Below, piece after piece: positions 43,301 to 52,623 of a DNA stretch of 64,000 nucleotides; the stretch's first letter is position 1; each line of letters begins with the position of its first letter. Source of the DNA: Choricystis sp. odSpoLacu1 (lineage: Eukaryota > Chlorophyta > Trebouxiophyceae). The notes beneath the pieces are model-generated. The model was not told where the DNA came from, did not search any database, and saw nothing but the letters and a program-made list of their open reading frames with translations. Where the stretch lies: contig OY253654.1 of NCBI GenBank assembly GCA_958009055.1, positions 372,001 through 436,000 of the forward strand. The letters run 5' to 3'. A program made the translations under genes and the position numbers.

Positions 43301-44140
43301 TCGCCGGCGGCACCGGGGGCGCCGACAGCGTCGCCGCCGGGGACAAAGTCGGTGATAGATTTTGATAGAGCGACCAGCCTCGCGTACGCGTCGGCCGCCA
43401 GCGGCCCCAACAACGCCTCCACCCCGCCCTGCTTGGCGTGGTCGGTCGGCCCCTCCTCCTGTAGCACGGCCAGCACCTCCTCCGCGGCGCCGTGCAGGAC
43501 GTCGGCGGGCTGGTCCCCAAACTGGGCGCCGACAGCGGTGAGGAGGGATTCATAGGCGTCGCGCGTGGCGCGCGTGCGGGGGACGTACGCGTCCGGGGGC
43601 GCCGACCCGCCGCCGCCACCACCCGCCACGTCCAGGATGGAGGGGGCGGCGCCACCTCGGCGGGCGCGCTTGGACGCGCCACCATCAAACGTGGGCGGCA
43701 GCGCGCGGCCGCGCGGCGCAGCGACGGTCGGCGGCGCGTCGCGCGTCGCGCGGTCGCCCATCTTTTTTAGCCTCCCCACCAGCGTCTCGGGGGCGCCCGT
43801 GGGCTCGGCGGGGCCGCGGGAGCGGGTGTCCGCGGTGAGGACGAGGTTGGAGTTCTGTGTGGAGGGGAGGGTTGAGGGGGGTGCGTGGCGACGGCATGCG
43901 TGTGTGTGGGGGGGCAGCGACCGGTGTGTGGCACGCGCGCCTCCTCCTCTTCCCTCAGGCCGCTCCAACACGCCAAGCCAGCAGTGGCGTGCAGGGCGCG
44001 TGCCGGCGGGCCGCAGCAGCGACGAGCTGACGGCGCTTGGCGACCTGCCTCCCTCGTCTCGCCGCCTCCCCACTCACCGCAGCATAGTCGTACTGGCGCC
44101 TGCGCGCCAGCTCCTCCGCGCCACCACCCTGGTCAGCCAT
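37360..44140 (-). CDS. BRR2: U5 snRNP helicase BRR2
   Basis: Exons 44140..44078 and 43854..37360 give about 2185 residues, the normal BRR2 size. Exon 1 ends RRRQYDYAA and exon 2 starts NSNLVLTADTRSRGP, matching the BRR2 N-terminus. Cassette 1 has APTGAGKTNVAMLTML (about residue 524), ILDEVHLLHDNRGAVLES (about 637), LVSTATLAWGVNLPAHT and MVGRAGRPQYDSNGEAV. Cassette 2 has CAPAGSGKTVLAE (about 1367) but DDVHLVGS instead of DExH, so it should be weak or inactive, as known for BRR2. Sec63 domains follow each cassette. BRR2 unwinds U4/U6 to activate the spliceosome. The second exon of 6.5 kb without introns is exceptional here. The acidic tract at 43120-43340 is Asp-rich. Confidence 0.96.
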
Positions 44141-44487
44141 GGCGGAGGGTGGGAGGGCAGGAGCGGGGCACACGGAGGGAGGGGCTCACGCAAACGCTGG
44201 CGTGCCCGTGTGAAAAATCGAGCGCAGGCGCTGCCGATCCCGCGCGGCGCGGGGTGACAGGGAGCGTCTTTGTGTGTGTGTCAGTGAGAGTGGCGCGTGC
44301 GGGCGGTGAGAGGCACGGAGCGCGCCCTCGAGAGAACGAGTTTTTTCGCCGGCGGCGATTGTGAGCGTGTTTTCCTTCTCTTCTTTCGCTTGCGCCGTCG
44401 GCGTCGGCACTCACCGCCTCTACACGTTCCCAAAACTGCCTACACTCTCAAATCAAAACAATGCTCTCTCTCCCTGCCCAACTTTGA
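44141..44487. other. Intergenic spacer upstream of BRR2
   Basis: 347 bases between the BRR2 start and the stop of the next minus-strand gene. No gene recognised; it should hold the BRR2 promoter and the 3' UTR of its neighbour. Confidence 0.6.
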
Positions 44488-45084
44488 TCACGGCGCCAGC
44501 GCGTTGGGCCCGGACAAAAGGCCGGCACTCCACACCGCCCCCACCGTCAGGGCCGCCAACCAGGCCAGCCCCCGGTACCGCTCCGCCACGATGCGGTCCC
44601 GCAGGCGGGCCCTCTCGGCCGCGATGTCAGCGGCGGAGGGAACGGTGGGAGCGGGCGGCGGCATGACGGTGGAGCGCGATGGTTGGGCAGAGGGCGGGGG
44701 CAGGGGCGTCACCCCCTCTCCACCCTCCTCCTCGGGCGGGGACACCGCTTTAACCACCAGGGTGGCCGCCTCCAGCGCCAGGCCGATGGCCAGGGAGCCG
44801 AAGAGCAGGACGGGCCAGGTGAGTTCGGACGGTGCCGCCACCGACTCGGGGAACACGAGCCGCCGCACCGCGTCTGCGGCGCCCGCCACGTCCACCCCGC
44901 CCTGCGTGACGGAGGAGGCCGCCCCTGCAGTACCAGACGGGGGCGGCACGCGGCGCGAGAACTCGTCCACGACGCGGGGAAGGTAGTCTTTCCAGGTGGC
45001 TCGCAGCGGCGTGTGTGCGTGGGGTCGCGCGTGGCCGGTGGGTGCCAGGCCGCGGGGGCGGGTGGCGAGTGGTGGAGTCGGCAT
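44488..45084 (-). CDS. Unknown two-helix membrane protein, possibly plastid
   Basis: Single exon of 198 residues from ATG 45084. The N-terminus is Pro/Arg-rich and lacks acidic residues for about 30 positions, as in a transit peptide. WKDYLPRVVDEFSRRVPPP follows. Two membrane helices are visible: LTWPVLLFGSLAIGLALEAA and AWLAALTVGAVWSAGLL near the C-terminus. Between them lies a Pro/Glu-rich loop and a basic helix (AADIAAERARLRDRIVAERY). I do not recognise the family. It is divergent from CNOT11 with 165 bases between starts. Confidence 0.65.
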   Translation of the reverse strand: MPTPPLATRPRGLAPTGHARPHAHTPLRATWKDYLPRVVDEFSRRVPPPSGTAGAASSVTQGGVDVAGAADAVRRLVFPESVAAPSELTWPVLLFGSLAIGLALEAATLVVKAVSPPEEEGGEGVTPLPPPSAQPSRSTVMPPPAPTVPSAADIAAERARLRDRIVAERYRGLAWLAALTVGAVWSAGLLSGPNALAP

Positions 45085-45249
45085 GAGGGTTGTGTCCGGA
45101 GACCGGGCAGTGCGGCGTCCGGGAGGTTGAAGTGGGTCGGCGGAAAATGCGATTTTCGATGAGACCGGCGTTTTTTCGACACATTTCCTTTCCAGTTTCT
45201 CTCCCGCCCCCCGCGGCGGGGCGGCGCGGGCCCAGTTGCAGCCACACTG

Positions 45250-46422
45250 ATGCCATTCCCGCTGCCTCCCGACCTGGAGGCGGAGCTGGTGGCGGCACTG
45301 ACGCCGGCCGCACGCGACGCGACGGTCGGTGCCGGCGCGGGCGCGACCGCGACCGCTGCCCACCGTGACCCCGTCGCCTGTGTGGCCTGGCTGACAGCAT
45401 GCCTGGTTGCTGGCTCCCCCCACTTGCTGACGCCGTCACAGCGGGTGGTGGCGCTGGCGGCGGTGGCAGAGGTGGGGGGCGCGACGGTTGCACCATCACT
45501 ACGCGCATTCGCGGCCAGCGCGCCGCGCGGCCGCCTGCGGGTGTCGCCCCCCGAGACCGTGCTGATCGACGCGTTGATGACAGGTGGAAACGCTCGCGCT
45601 GTCGTGCTGGCGGCAAGCGTGGCCGACGCGCTGGCGTGGCGCAGCGCAGGGGACGTCGGCAGCAGCAGCCACGAACCACCACCACCACCACCACCCCTGC
45701 CTCCTCCCATCATTCTCCCACCCGCCTACACACTGCCCATCACTCGACACGAGCTCCTCTGGGTGGCCCACCGGGGCGACGGCAGTGCGCTGCTGGTTGG
45801 CGGCGCGGAGCGCGTTGCAGACGCAGCCCCTCTCGCCCACCTCCTCCGACGCGCGGCGACCGGCGTGCTGGCCGCCCCCGAGTGGGCCCTGGCCAACAAG
45901 CTGGCCGAAGCCAGGACGCCGGCAGCGTGTGCAGCGGCAGCGGCGCCATCTGTCCTGGCCGTGGCGGCGGGCGTGGTGGCCCATATGCCGGCTCTCGCTG
46001 GCCTGGCCACCCTGGCGGCGGCCGCGCACGAGGAGCGGGGATATGGCCACGATGCGGGTGCCGCCGCCACGCCGGGTGCTGTCTGGGCAGCCGCGCTGGC
46101 GGGGGGGGCCGTGACCGGGGCGTGGGCGGCAGCCGTCGCGTCGGTCGCGTCGGGGCCGCACCCACCACCCACCACCTTTCTGCAAACCGTGCTGGCGGCT
46201 GCCCTGCACGCTGTCCCCGCCGACCCGGCCGCCCCAGACGCGGGGCGGGGCGTGCGCTTGGCCGCCCTGCTCGCACGCACGCTGCGGGCGACGCCCTCTT
46301 GCCGCGCCGCACTGGAATCATTACGCCCCGAGCTGGAAGCGTTTGCGCTGACCTGCTCCCGGTACCGGGAGGCGGCCGACCTGTACCGCGACCTGAAGAC
46401 GGATGTGGGGGAGGGAGGGTGA
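45250..46422 (+). CDS. CNOT11: CCR4-NOT complex subunit 11 (CNOT11)
   Basis: Single exon of 390 residues. Helical repeats fill most of the protein, with a Pro/His linker (EPPPPPPPLPPPIILPP). TLPITRHELLWVAHR and VLAAPEWALANKLAEA fit CNOT11. The C-terminal LRPELEAFALTCSRYREAAD followed by LYRDLK is the conserved CNOT11 end (FCIEFSRIREAAxLFRLLK), the region that contacts CNOT10. The complex deadenylates mRNA and represses translation. The N-terminal Ala-rich region is divergent. The ATG at 45250 gives the longest frame without a better choice nearby. Confidence 0.85.
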   Translation: MPFPLPPDLEAELVAALTPAARDATVGAGAGATATAAHRDPVACVAWLTACLVAGSPHLLTPSQRVVALAAVAEVGGATVAPSLRAFAASAPRGRLRVSPPETVLIDALMTGGNARAVVLAASVADALAWRSAGDVGSSSHEPPPPPPPLPPPIILPPAYTLPITRHELLWVAHRGDGSALLVGGAERVADAAPLAHLLRRAATGVLAAPEWALANKLAEARTPAACAAAAAPSVLAVAAGVVAHMPALAGLATLAAAAHEERGYGHDAGAAATPGAVWAAALAGGAVTGAWAAAVASVASGPHPPPTTFLQTVLAAALHAVPADPAAPDAGRGVRLAALLARTLRATPSCRAALESLRPELEAFALTCSRYREAADLYRDLKTDVGEGG

Positions 46423-46707
46423 GGAGTAGGGTGAGAGGGGTGGAGAGATAGAAACACACTGTTTTTGTTGTTTTACATCGTTGTCTTGTTAAAAGCCATC
46501 ATTGTTTGCTTTTTTAACATTTAGAACCTCATACAAAGCACACACACACACACACACATCGAATGGTCGATATGTAGGTGGGCGGAAAGAAATGTACATG
46601 GGGTGCGCTCTCACCTCTCCTTCCTAAAAGGAGAGAGAACGAAGTGGATCGCTCCAAACACGCTTGAACATATATTTGAAAACACACAAAAGGCAACACA
46701 TCCTTGC

Positions 46708-47809
46708 TCACGCACGCGGCGACAGCACAGCACGCGCGATGACGGCGTCCGCCAGCGCGCGCGCGCCGCCACTGCCCACCGTCAGCACCAGCTCGCCCCC
46801 CGCCCACAGGCCGGCATCGTCCAGGGTGCCGGCTTCGATCAACGGTGTGCCGTCCGCCAGGGCTAGCGTCCAGCTTGCGGTGACGGCGGCGGGGGAGAGC
46901 AGTGAGGCAACCCACTCCGTCAGCGCGGACACGGGTTCATCCCCCCTGAACTTGACTGCCAGGATGAGCCCCTCCGGGCACGCCACGTGGACCAACGCGG
47001 TGGTAGACGTTGCCGCAGCGGTGGCCGCGGAAGCGCGCGCGTCCACGGCCGCGCGCTCCGTGCGCGCCGCCGACGTCGTCGTCCAGGGCCGACGCGGACG
47101 ACATGGGAAGCAGCACTCGGTGGTGGCGGCGGAACGCGGGCACAGGGGAGCGGGGGCGGGAGACAAGGACGGGGGCGCACGGGCGGGCGACGGGCGAACG
47201 CGGGCGCGTGACCGGCACGTCGCCACTGTTCCCCCGTTCGCCGGCGTCATCGCCATTGCTGCCCCCCACATCATGGCTGTTGCTGCCCGGGCTGGCCCAC
47301 CCGGCGGCGCGCGCCGCCGCGTCGCGCAGCGCGGTCGCGCCGGCCGCCAGGCACGCCGTGTCGGCGTGCGCGCCGTCCAGCACGAGCCACGCCTCCGTCG
47401 CCGCGGCCGACGGCACGGGCGTGCCGTCAGGGGACCACGCGCCAAACTCGCACCTGTAGCCACACGCTTCGAACAGTTCCAGGCCGCCGACGGGGAGCAA
47501 AATGGCGGCGTGCACGCGCGGGTGGGACAGGCGCAGCCGGGTGTCGCGGCCAGTGGGGTGCACGGCCGCGATATGGAGCAGGCGGGCGGCGACACGGGCG
47601 GCGGTGAGGCCGCCGGAGGCGACCAGGGCGGCTGCAGCGTCGCGGATGTCGGGTGGCAGGTCGGTGGTGTCAATGGGCGGGAGCGGGGGGAGCGTCTTGA
47701 GCGCGCGCGGCGGGGTCGCGGGCGCGGACCAAAGGTCATCTACCACATTTTCTTCTATCGGTGTGTCGACGGGCGGGGAAGTGGGCGGCCGGGACGCGGT
47801 GCAGCCCAT
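46708..47809 (-). CDS. PUB-UBX domain protein with myristoylation-type N-terminus; frame interrupted
   Basis: The start is ATG 47809. MGCTASRP has Gly2 and Cys3, suiting N-myristoylation and palmitoylation. A PUB domain follows (AARVAARLLHIAAVHPTGRD; RLRLSHPRVHAAILLPVGGL; ELFEACGY). The UBX domain lies near the C-terminus: ALVHVACPEGLILAVKF, VSALTEWVASLL, ASWTLALADGTPLIEAG and LWAGGELVLTVGSG. Both domains bind the p97/CDC48 ATPase, so this should be a membrane-tethered CDC48 cofactor. The PUB part and the UBX part are in different frames. No good splice pair bridges them; the change lies about 47050-47110, near a GACGAC/GGCGGC repeat. Whether this is a sequence error, a missed intron or a true break is open. 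Confidence 0.7.
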
Positions 47810-47887
47810 GTGGGCGCGGTTTGGAAAAGGGGATTCAGTGTGAGACGTACTTTCCCAGATGCAACAGAGAAGCCGGCCGCGCGTGTG

Positions 47888-48805
47888 CTAGCCAGCCTTC
47901 TTCTCCCGCTTTATCACAAACGCGTCCAGCGTCGTCGCCCGCCGCTTGGTGCCGCGTGGCACAGGCTTGGGCGGCGTGCTCTTTTCCGCCTTGACAGCGG
48001 GCTGTGGCAGAGGCTTCGCCTTCGCCTCTGCCGCCGCTCCCCGCGCCTTGGCCTTGGCCCACACCGCCATCAACCCGCCCCGCCTCCGCACGTCATCCGT
48101 CGCCTCCCGCTCGTCCTGGAACCGTACATCGCCCACAGCGCGGGACACGGGGTGCCACGCCAGGTGGCCGGTGTATGGGGGCAGGTCGTGCGGCGCAGTC
48201 CGACCATCCAGCCACCCACGCACCGCGCTGGCCGCGTCCCCCGCGTCCGACGCGGGGCCCAGCACTGCGGGCGACCGGTCGTGCAGCCAGGTGAGATGGG
48301 GCGGGGGCGCCGTCGTCAGGATGACGAAGCGGGGGTGGGGCGACGCGGTTGTGTCGAGAAGCGCGGCGAGTGCGAGCAGGGAGCGTGGCGCTGGCTGTGC
48401 TTTCACGTCGCCCCCCTCCCCGCCTGCCTCACACCCATGCACAAAGTAGGGCTGTTTCTGTGCATTCCACTCGTACCACCCGTGCACGAGGGCGACGGCG
48501 CGGCTCGTGCTGTCGCGCTTCAACAGGCGGGACCACGTCGGCGTCGTCGTCGCGGTCTCAGACCGCGCGTTGATCAGCAGGCGGGTGGAGGGGGAGCCAG
48601 GCGCTCCAGCGTGGCCTGGTACACCCCACACGGCGGGCGTGATGGCCAGGTGGCCGGGCGCGGGCGCTGTGAGCAGAGGCCAGAGGCCCCCACCTGGGGC
48701 ACTGTTCACGCGCGGCTGCACGCCCGGCGGCAGCCTGGCTCCCGCGTCCCCCGTGACCGCCGCGATGTCGGCGTCCGTCAGGAGGCAGGCGGCGCGCCCG
48801 CACAT
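47888..48805 (-). CDS. HMCES: SRAP domain protein HMCES/YedK-like
   Basis: Single exon of 305 residues. MCGRAACLL places the catalytic Cys at position 2, which forms a thiazolidine link with abasic sites in single-stranded DNA. Other SRAP motifs are RVNSAPG, WGVPG, LINARSET, ALVHGWYEWN with the catalytic Glu, FVILTTAPPPH and LHDRSPAVL. The C-terminus is Lys/Pro-rich and ends RRATTLDAFVIKREKK, whose TTLDAFV resembles a PCNA-interaction (PIP) segment without the leading Gln. HMCES shields abasic sites at replication forks. Only 78 bases separate it from the PUB-UBX start downstream on the same strand. Confidence 0.93.
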   Translation of the reverse strand: MCGRAACLLTDADIAAVTGDAGARLPPGVQPRVNSAPGGGLWPLLTAPAPGHLAITPAVWGVPGHAGAPGSPSTRLLINARSETATTTPTWSRLLKRDSTSRAVALVHGWYEWNAQKQPYFVHGCEAGGEGGDVKAQPAPRSLLALAALLDTTASPHPRFVILTTAPPPHLTWLHDRSPAVLGPASDAGDAASAVRGWLDGRTAPHDLPPYTGHLAWHPVSRAVGDVRFQDEREATDDVRRRGGLMAVWAKAKARGAAAEAKAKPLPQPAVKAEKSTPPKPVPRGTKRRATTLDAFVIKREKKAG

Positions 48806-48911
48806 GATGGTGGTGTGTGCGGGCGCGCGGGTTGGATGGGAGATGGGGCGGGATGAGTTTGCGCCTCACGAGAGTGTCACGCGGCACCCGACTCCCACAA
48901 CTTTCAACTCA

Positions 48912-49928
48912 ATGTTTTGTTTGGCCTCCACCACGCCCCGCCCTCCGCCCGCCCCCCCGCCCGGGCGGCAGGCACGCAGAACCTGGTCACGCGCGCTCAT
49001 CAATGCAGAGCAGTCGGCCCTCACCCCGCCAACCGCCGCCCTGCCGTCCCGCCGCGCCGCGCTGGCCGCGGCCTTGCTGAGCGTTGTGTCCCGCCCCGCG
49101 CTTGCTGCGCTTACCAGCACAGCTGACGCACCCCCCGCCACTCCCACCCCTGCCTCCGCCCCCAACGCCGCCCTGTATGACGCGGGTGACGCCCGCCTGC
49201 GGGCAGCAGCCAATATGCTGCAAACCGCGCTCAACGCAGAGTCACTCGAAGCGGAGGAGGCGGCCTGGACGGCGGTCATCGACAAGTATGGTGGTCTGGT
49301 GGGGGACAACTCGGCTCCCTGGGCGGCAGACATCGTGGGGAGGGCCTACGGCAACCGCGGCAACGCGCGGTCGCGCACGGGGCGCGCTGATGCTGCCATC
49401 GCCGACCTGAACACCGCCATCAAGCTGTGCCCCTGGTCGGTGGACCCCGTCCTCAACCGGGGCGTCGTGCTCGAACAGAGCGGCCGGTTGACCGAAGCCG
49501 AGCGCGACTATCGTGCCGTGCTGGAAGCGACAGGTCTCAAAGACCCCAGCGGATGGAACAATTTGGCCAACGTCCAGCTGCTGCAGGGCAAGTATGAGGA
49601 GAGCGAGAAATCGTACGCGCGCGCGATGGTGCTGGCTCCTGAATTCTCGTTCACGGCGGCAAATCATGCGGCTGTGCTGTACCAACTCGGGCGCGACGCG
49701 GACGCGATGCGCGAGTGGAGGCGGTTGACGCGGCGGTACCCAGCGTTTGATGACGCGCGTGCAGGGCTGGCTGCTGCGCTGTGGGCGGCGGGCGACCGTG
49801 CCGCGGCAGAGGGCGAGCTGTCAAGAGTTGACGACATTCGATACAAACGTGTCTCGTGGCTGCAGGATGAGAGGAGATGGCCGCCCCGGCTGGTGGAGGC
49901 GTCTAAATCGTTGCTGGCGATGCAGTGA
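48912..49928 (+). CDS. Thylakoid lumen TPR protein
   Basis: Single exon of 338 residues from ATG 48912. The bipartite signal has a Pro/Arg-rich part, then SRRAALAAALLSVVSRPALA with a lumen-type cleavage site. TPR units follow: AYGNRGNARSRTGRADAAIA, WSVDPVLNRGVVLEQSGRLT, GWNNLANVQLLQGKYEESEK and NHAAVLYQLGRDADAMREWR. The C-terminus (VDDIRYKRVSWLQDERRWPP) strongly recalls a family of uncharacterised plant lumenal TPR proteins that end in the same RRWPP motif. Likely it is a scaffold for protein assembly. It is divergent from HMCES with 106 bases between starts. Confidence 0.82.
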   Translation: MFCLASTTPRPPPAPPPGRQARRTWSRALINAEQSALTPPTAALPSRRAALAAALLSVVSRPALAALTSTADAPPATPTPASAPNAALYDAGDARLRAAANMLQTALNAESLEAEEAAWTAVIDKYGGLVGDNSAPWAADIVGRAYGNRGNARSRTGRADAAIADLNTAIKLCPWSVDPVLNRGVVLEQSGRLTEAERDYRAVLEATGLKDPSGWNNLANVQLLQGKYEESEKSYARAMVLAPEFSFTAANHAAVLYQLGRDADAMREWRRLTRRYPAFDDARAGLAAALWAAGDRAAAEGELSRVDDIRYKRVSWLQDERRWPPRLVEASKSLLAMQ

Positions 49929-50063
49929 GACAGAAAAAAAACTTGACGTTCAGTGGTGGGGGTGCATGTTTTTTGGCTGAAAAATGACCGTCGCGACACG
50001 ACATCAGAAAAGCATTGGTTAAAACGTGTTTGAACAACCTCCCTCTTTTCTACTCCTCTCTCA

Positions 50064-50820
50064 ATGGCCACCGTGCTCACCACTCTCCCCTCTCTCGGCC
50101 CCCTGGCCGCCGCCCCGCTGATGGGGTCGGGCGGGGCCGCCACCACGGGCGCGTCGCTGTGGGCGAACGGGCCGTGCGTCGTCTACGTGTTGCGCCGGCC
50201 GGGCTGCATTCTGTGCCGGTGAGAGAGTGTGGAGGAGAGCTTGGTGTTGAGCGTGCGGTGTGTGACAGGGCGGCGCACTGTCGTTCGCTGCGAGAGCGTG
50301 ACAAATGCGCGCGCCCTGCCTTCAGTCACGGCACTCCTTATCTTCCCTTCCACGACTTCCCACGACTTCCCTTCCCTTGCACACCACCAGTGCCACCGCC
50401 AAACGGATCGCCGCACTAGCCCTAGAACTCGCCTCCCTGGGCGTGTCCATGGCGTGCGTCGCTAACCAGTGGATCGACCCCGAAGTCCAAGCCTTTGTGG
50501 AGGGGTACTGGCCTCCGACTGTCGGCCCCGTCCTGCTGGACACCAACCAAGCCTTCTTCACGGCAGTGGGAGGAGGCGACACGCCGCGCAGGTTGAGCCT
50601 CACTGGCCTGCTCAATCCGCGCGCGTGGGCCAACGCGAAGAAAGCCAAGGCTGTCGTCGGCTCCGACCACAACCTCACGGGCGACGGTCAGACCGCGGGC
50701 GGCGTCATGGTGATCAGCGCACAGGGCGTCGAGTGGGCGGCCTATGAAACGACGTTCGGGGATGCACCGAGTGATGACGAGATCGTGGCGGCCGCGCGCA
50801 AGACGGTTGGCACGGCATGA
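50064..50820 (+). CDS. Peroxiredoxin-like 2 (PRXL2/FAM213) family protein
   Basis: Exons 50064..50218 and 50391..50820 give 194 residues; the junction is phase 2. The thioredoxin-like core has GPCVVYVLRRPGCILCR with a CxxC pair at the PRXL2 position. ATAKRIAALALELASLGVSM, FVEGYWPPTVGPVLLDTNQA, FFTAVGGGDTP and GLLNPRAWANAKKAKA follow, then NLTGDGQTAGGVMVISAQG. All are in family order. Members reduce peroxides or prostaglandin H2; in algae the substrate is unknown. Start context is fair (tctcaATGg). No transit peptide is obvious. Confidence 0.88.
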
Positions 50821-50945
50821 GAGTGTGCCATTCTTTTCATTCATTCTTTTGTGTTGCTTTCAAACGCCATCCCTCAATCTGCGCATGCGTTGTGTGGGCG
50901 GTCGGGAGGCGAGACCCTTTCCCGAGACCCGGTCCCCTTCCCCTC

Positions 50946-52406
50946 TCACAGCTCCTCGCGGTCGCGCCGACCGCGCACACCGCCGCCCCCCACATCCACG
51001 GACAGCACATCTTTGAGGTCGAACTCATCCTCCGCGGTCACCACCGCACCACCACCACCTGCTGCCGCCTCCGCGTCGGGCAACGCTGCCAGCTCCAGCG
51101 TGCGCGCGGCGCCACTGAACACACGTTCGAGCAGGCCACTCAACCCGTCCACCGTGAGGTCCCCGTCCTCCAGGGCCACGCCGCGCAGCTTGGAGGGCGA
51201 GTAGACGAGGGCGGACGGCGGGGTGGCGCCCTCGCCCAGGGACGCAGCCAGCACGGCGCCGCCGCGCGTCGAGTCGAGAGCACCGAACACGACGGGCTGC
51301 GCCGCCCACACGCCCGCCACAGCGCGCAGGGCGGTGGCCTCCGGGCTCTGCAGACTCACCACAGGCGCCAGCACGCACAGCGCGCGGCGGGAGGCGGGGC
51401 AGAGGGCTGCGAGGGCGGCCCGCGTGGTGACGAGCGGCACGTCGACGGGCGGCGCGCTGGCGTCGGCCAGCCCGCGCGACGCGGGCGCACCGTCGCCGCC
51501 TCCCTCAACCCGCACCACCCCGATCTCGCGAGCCGCCAGCTGCAGCCAGGCGCGCAGCACGACAAACTTGAGGGGGCCGCCAAACGGCTGCACTGCTAAC
51601 CCGCCCTGGGGAGGCGGCAGCGTGCCCCCACCACTCCCACCGCCCTCCATGGCCCTCGCCTTCTCTAGCCGCTCCCGCATCGCCTCCGGCGGCGCAAACG
51701 CCAGCGCAAACGCGGGGAACTTGGTCAGCTTGAACTCGGTCACCAGGGCGGGGGAGGAAAGGACGGGCACGTGGGCAAAGGTGTACCCTTGCACGTGCCA
51801 GGCCAGCGCGTCCAGTAAAGGAGGAGGTGGGGCGGCACCATCCCCCTCGCTGAACAGCAGGGCCACCGGCCTGGGGCCGGTCGGGCCGGTGGCCAGGGCG
51901 GCGAGTTCTGCGGGGGTTGTGACGATCGCTGCCGCGGGCGGGAACAGAGAGAACGCCCACTTTTGCAGGGCCCGGCCGTCCTGCGTCGCGTTTTGAATTA
52001 ACTTTCCATACGCGGACCACTCGTCAGCATCGGGCTTGGCCTCGCCCGCGGGGGCGCCGACAACGTGGAGCGAGCACGCCGGCACGGCCCGCGCCGACAC
52101 GCCAAACTCTTTACCAATTGCCGCCCCTGCCTTGCCGCCCACGTCCACGCTGTGAGCGGTCAACAGGGTGCCCCAGTGGGCCACGACTTCGTTCAAGTCG
52201 TCCAGTTGGGGGGCGCAGTCGCCGGCACGCAGCGCCAGCAGGGTCGCACCGCGCGCAGACGCGACCGCGGCCAGCCCACCCGCAGGCAACGGCGTCAGCA
52301 CGCGCGGGGTGACGCGGTCATCGCTGGATGGGTCGATGTCATCGCTGTCGACGGCGGCGGCGGCGGCGGCGACCGCGAGGGCGAGGAAGAAGACGCAACG
52401 CGGCAT
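50946..52406 (-). CDS. PDI-like ER protein without CxxC, ending REEL
   Basis: Single exon of 486 residues. The signal peptide is MPRCVFFLALAVAAAAAAVD. A first thioredoxin-like domain has GATLLALRAGDCAPQLDDLN, where a single Cys replaces CxxC, and GKEFGVSARAVPACSL with the cis-proline. A second PDI-type unit contains YTFAHVPVLSSPALVTEFKL and TKFPAFALAF. The tail is acidic (TAEDEFDLKDVLSVD) and ends RDREEL, a variant of the KDEL-type ER-retention signal. It is probably a non-catalytic ER chaperone. No known subfamily name fits. It converges with PRXL2. Confidence 0.75.
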   Translation of the reverse strand: MPRCVFFLALAVAAAAAAVDSDDIDPSSDDRVTPRVLTPLPAGGLAAVASARGATLLALRAGDCAPQLDDLNEVVAHWGTLLTAHSVDVGGKAGAAIGKEFGVSARAVPACSLHVVGAPAGEAKPDADEWSAYGKLIQNATQDGRALQKWAFSLFPPAAAIVTTPAELAALATGPTGPRPVALLFSEGDGAAPPPPLLDALAWHVQGYTFAHVPVLSSPALVTEFKLTKFPAFALAFAPPEAMRERLEKARAMEGGGSGGGTLPPPQGGLAVQPFGGPLKFVVLRAWLQLAAREIGVVRVEGGGDGAPASRGLADASAPPVDVPLVTTRAALAALCPASRRALCVLAPVVSLQSPEATALRAVAGVWAAQPVVFGALDSTRGGAVLAASLGEGATPPSALVYSPSKLRGVALEDGDLTVDGLSGLLERVFSGAARTLELAALPDAEAAAGGGGAVVTAEDEFDLKDVLSVDVGGGGVRGRRDREEL

Positions 52407-52623
52407 CGTTCAATTGTGTTTTTTTTTTTTTTCCACCCGCTTCACTCCTCTTCCCTCTGTGACTCTCTGTTGTGTGCTGGGTGGGCCACGGGGGCTGCCC
52501 ACACATGCCCCGCTTGCTCCAGCTTCCACACTCTCCGCCAACGCACGCCTGCATTCCACCAACCTAGGCTTGCGCCGGCCGATCCGCAGCCGCCCCCTCT
52601 CGACCCTGCCCCCCCAAAAAACA

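Noticed and set aside
40774..43365. 863-codon plus-strand open frame antisense to BRR2
   Set aside because: High GC makes stops rare on the opposite strand; the product is low-complexity His/Gly/Arg-rich with no domain, while the minus strand gives intact BRR2.
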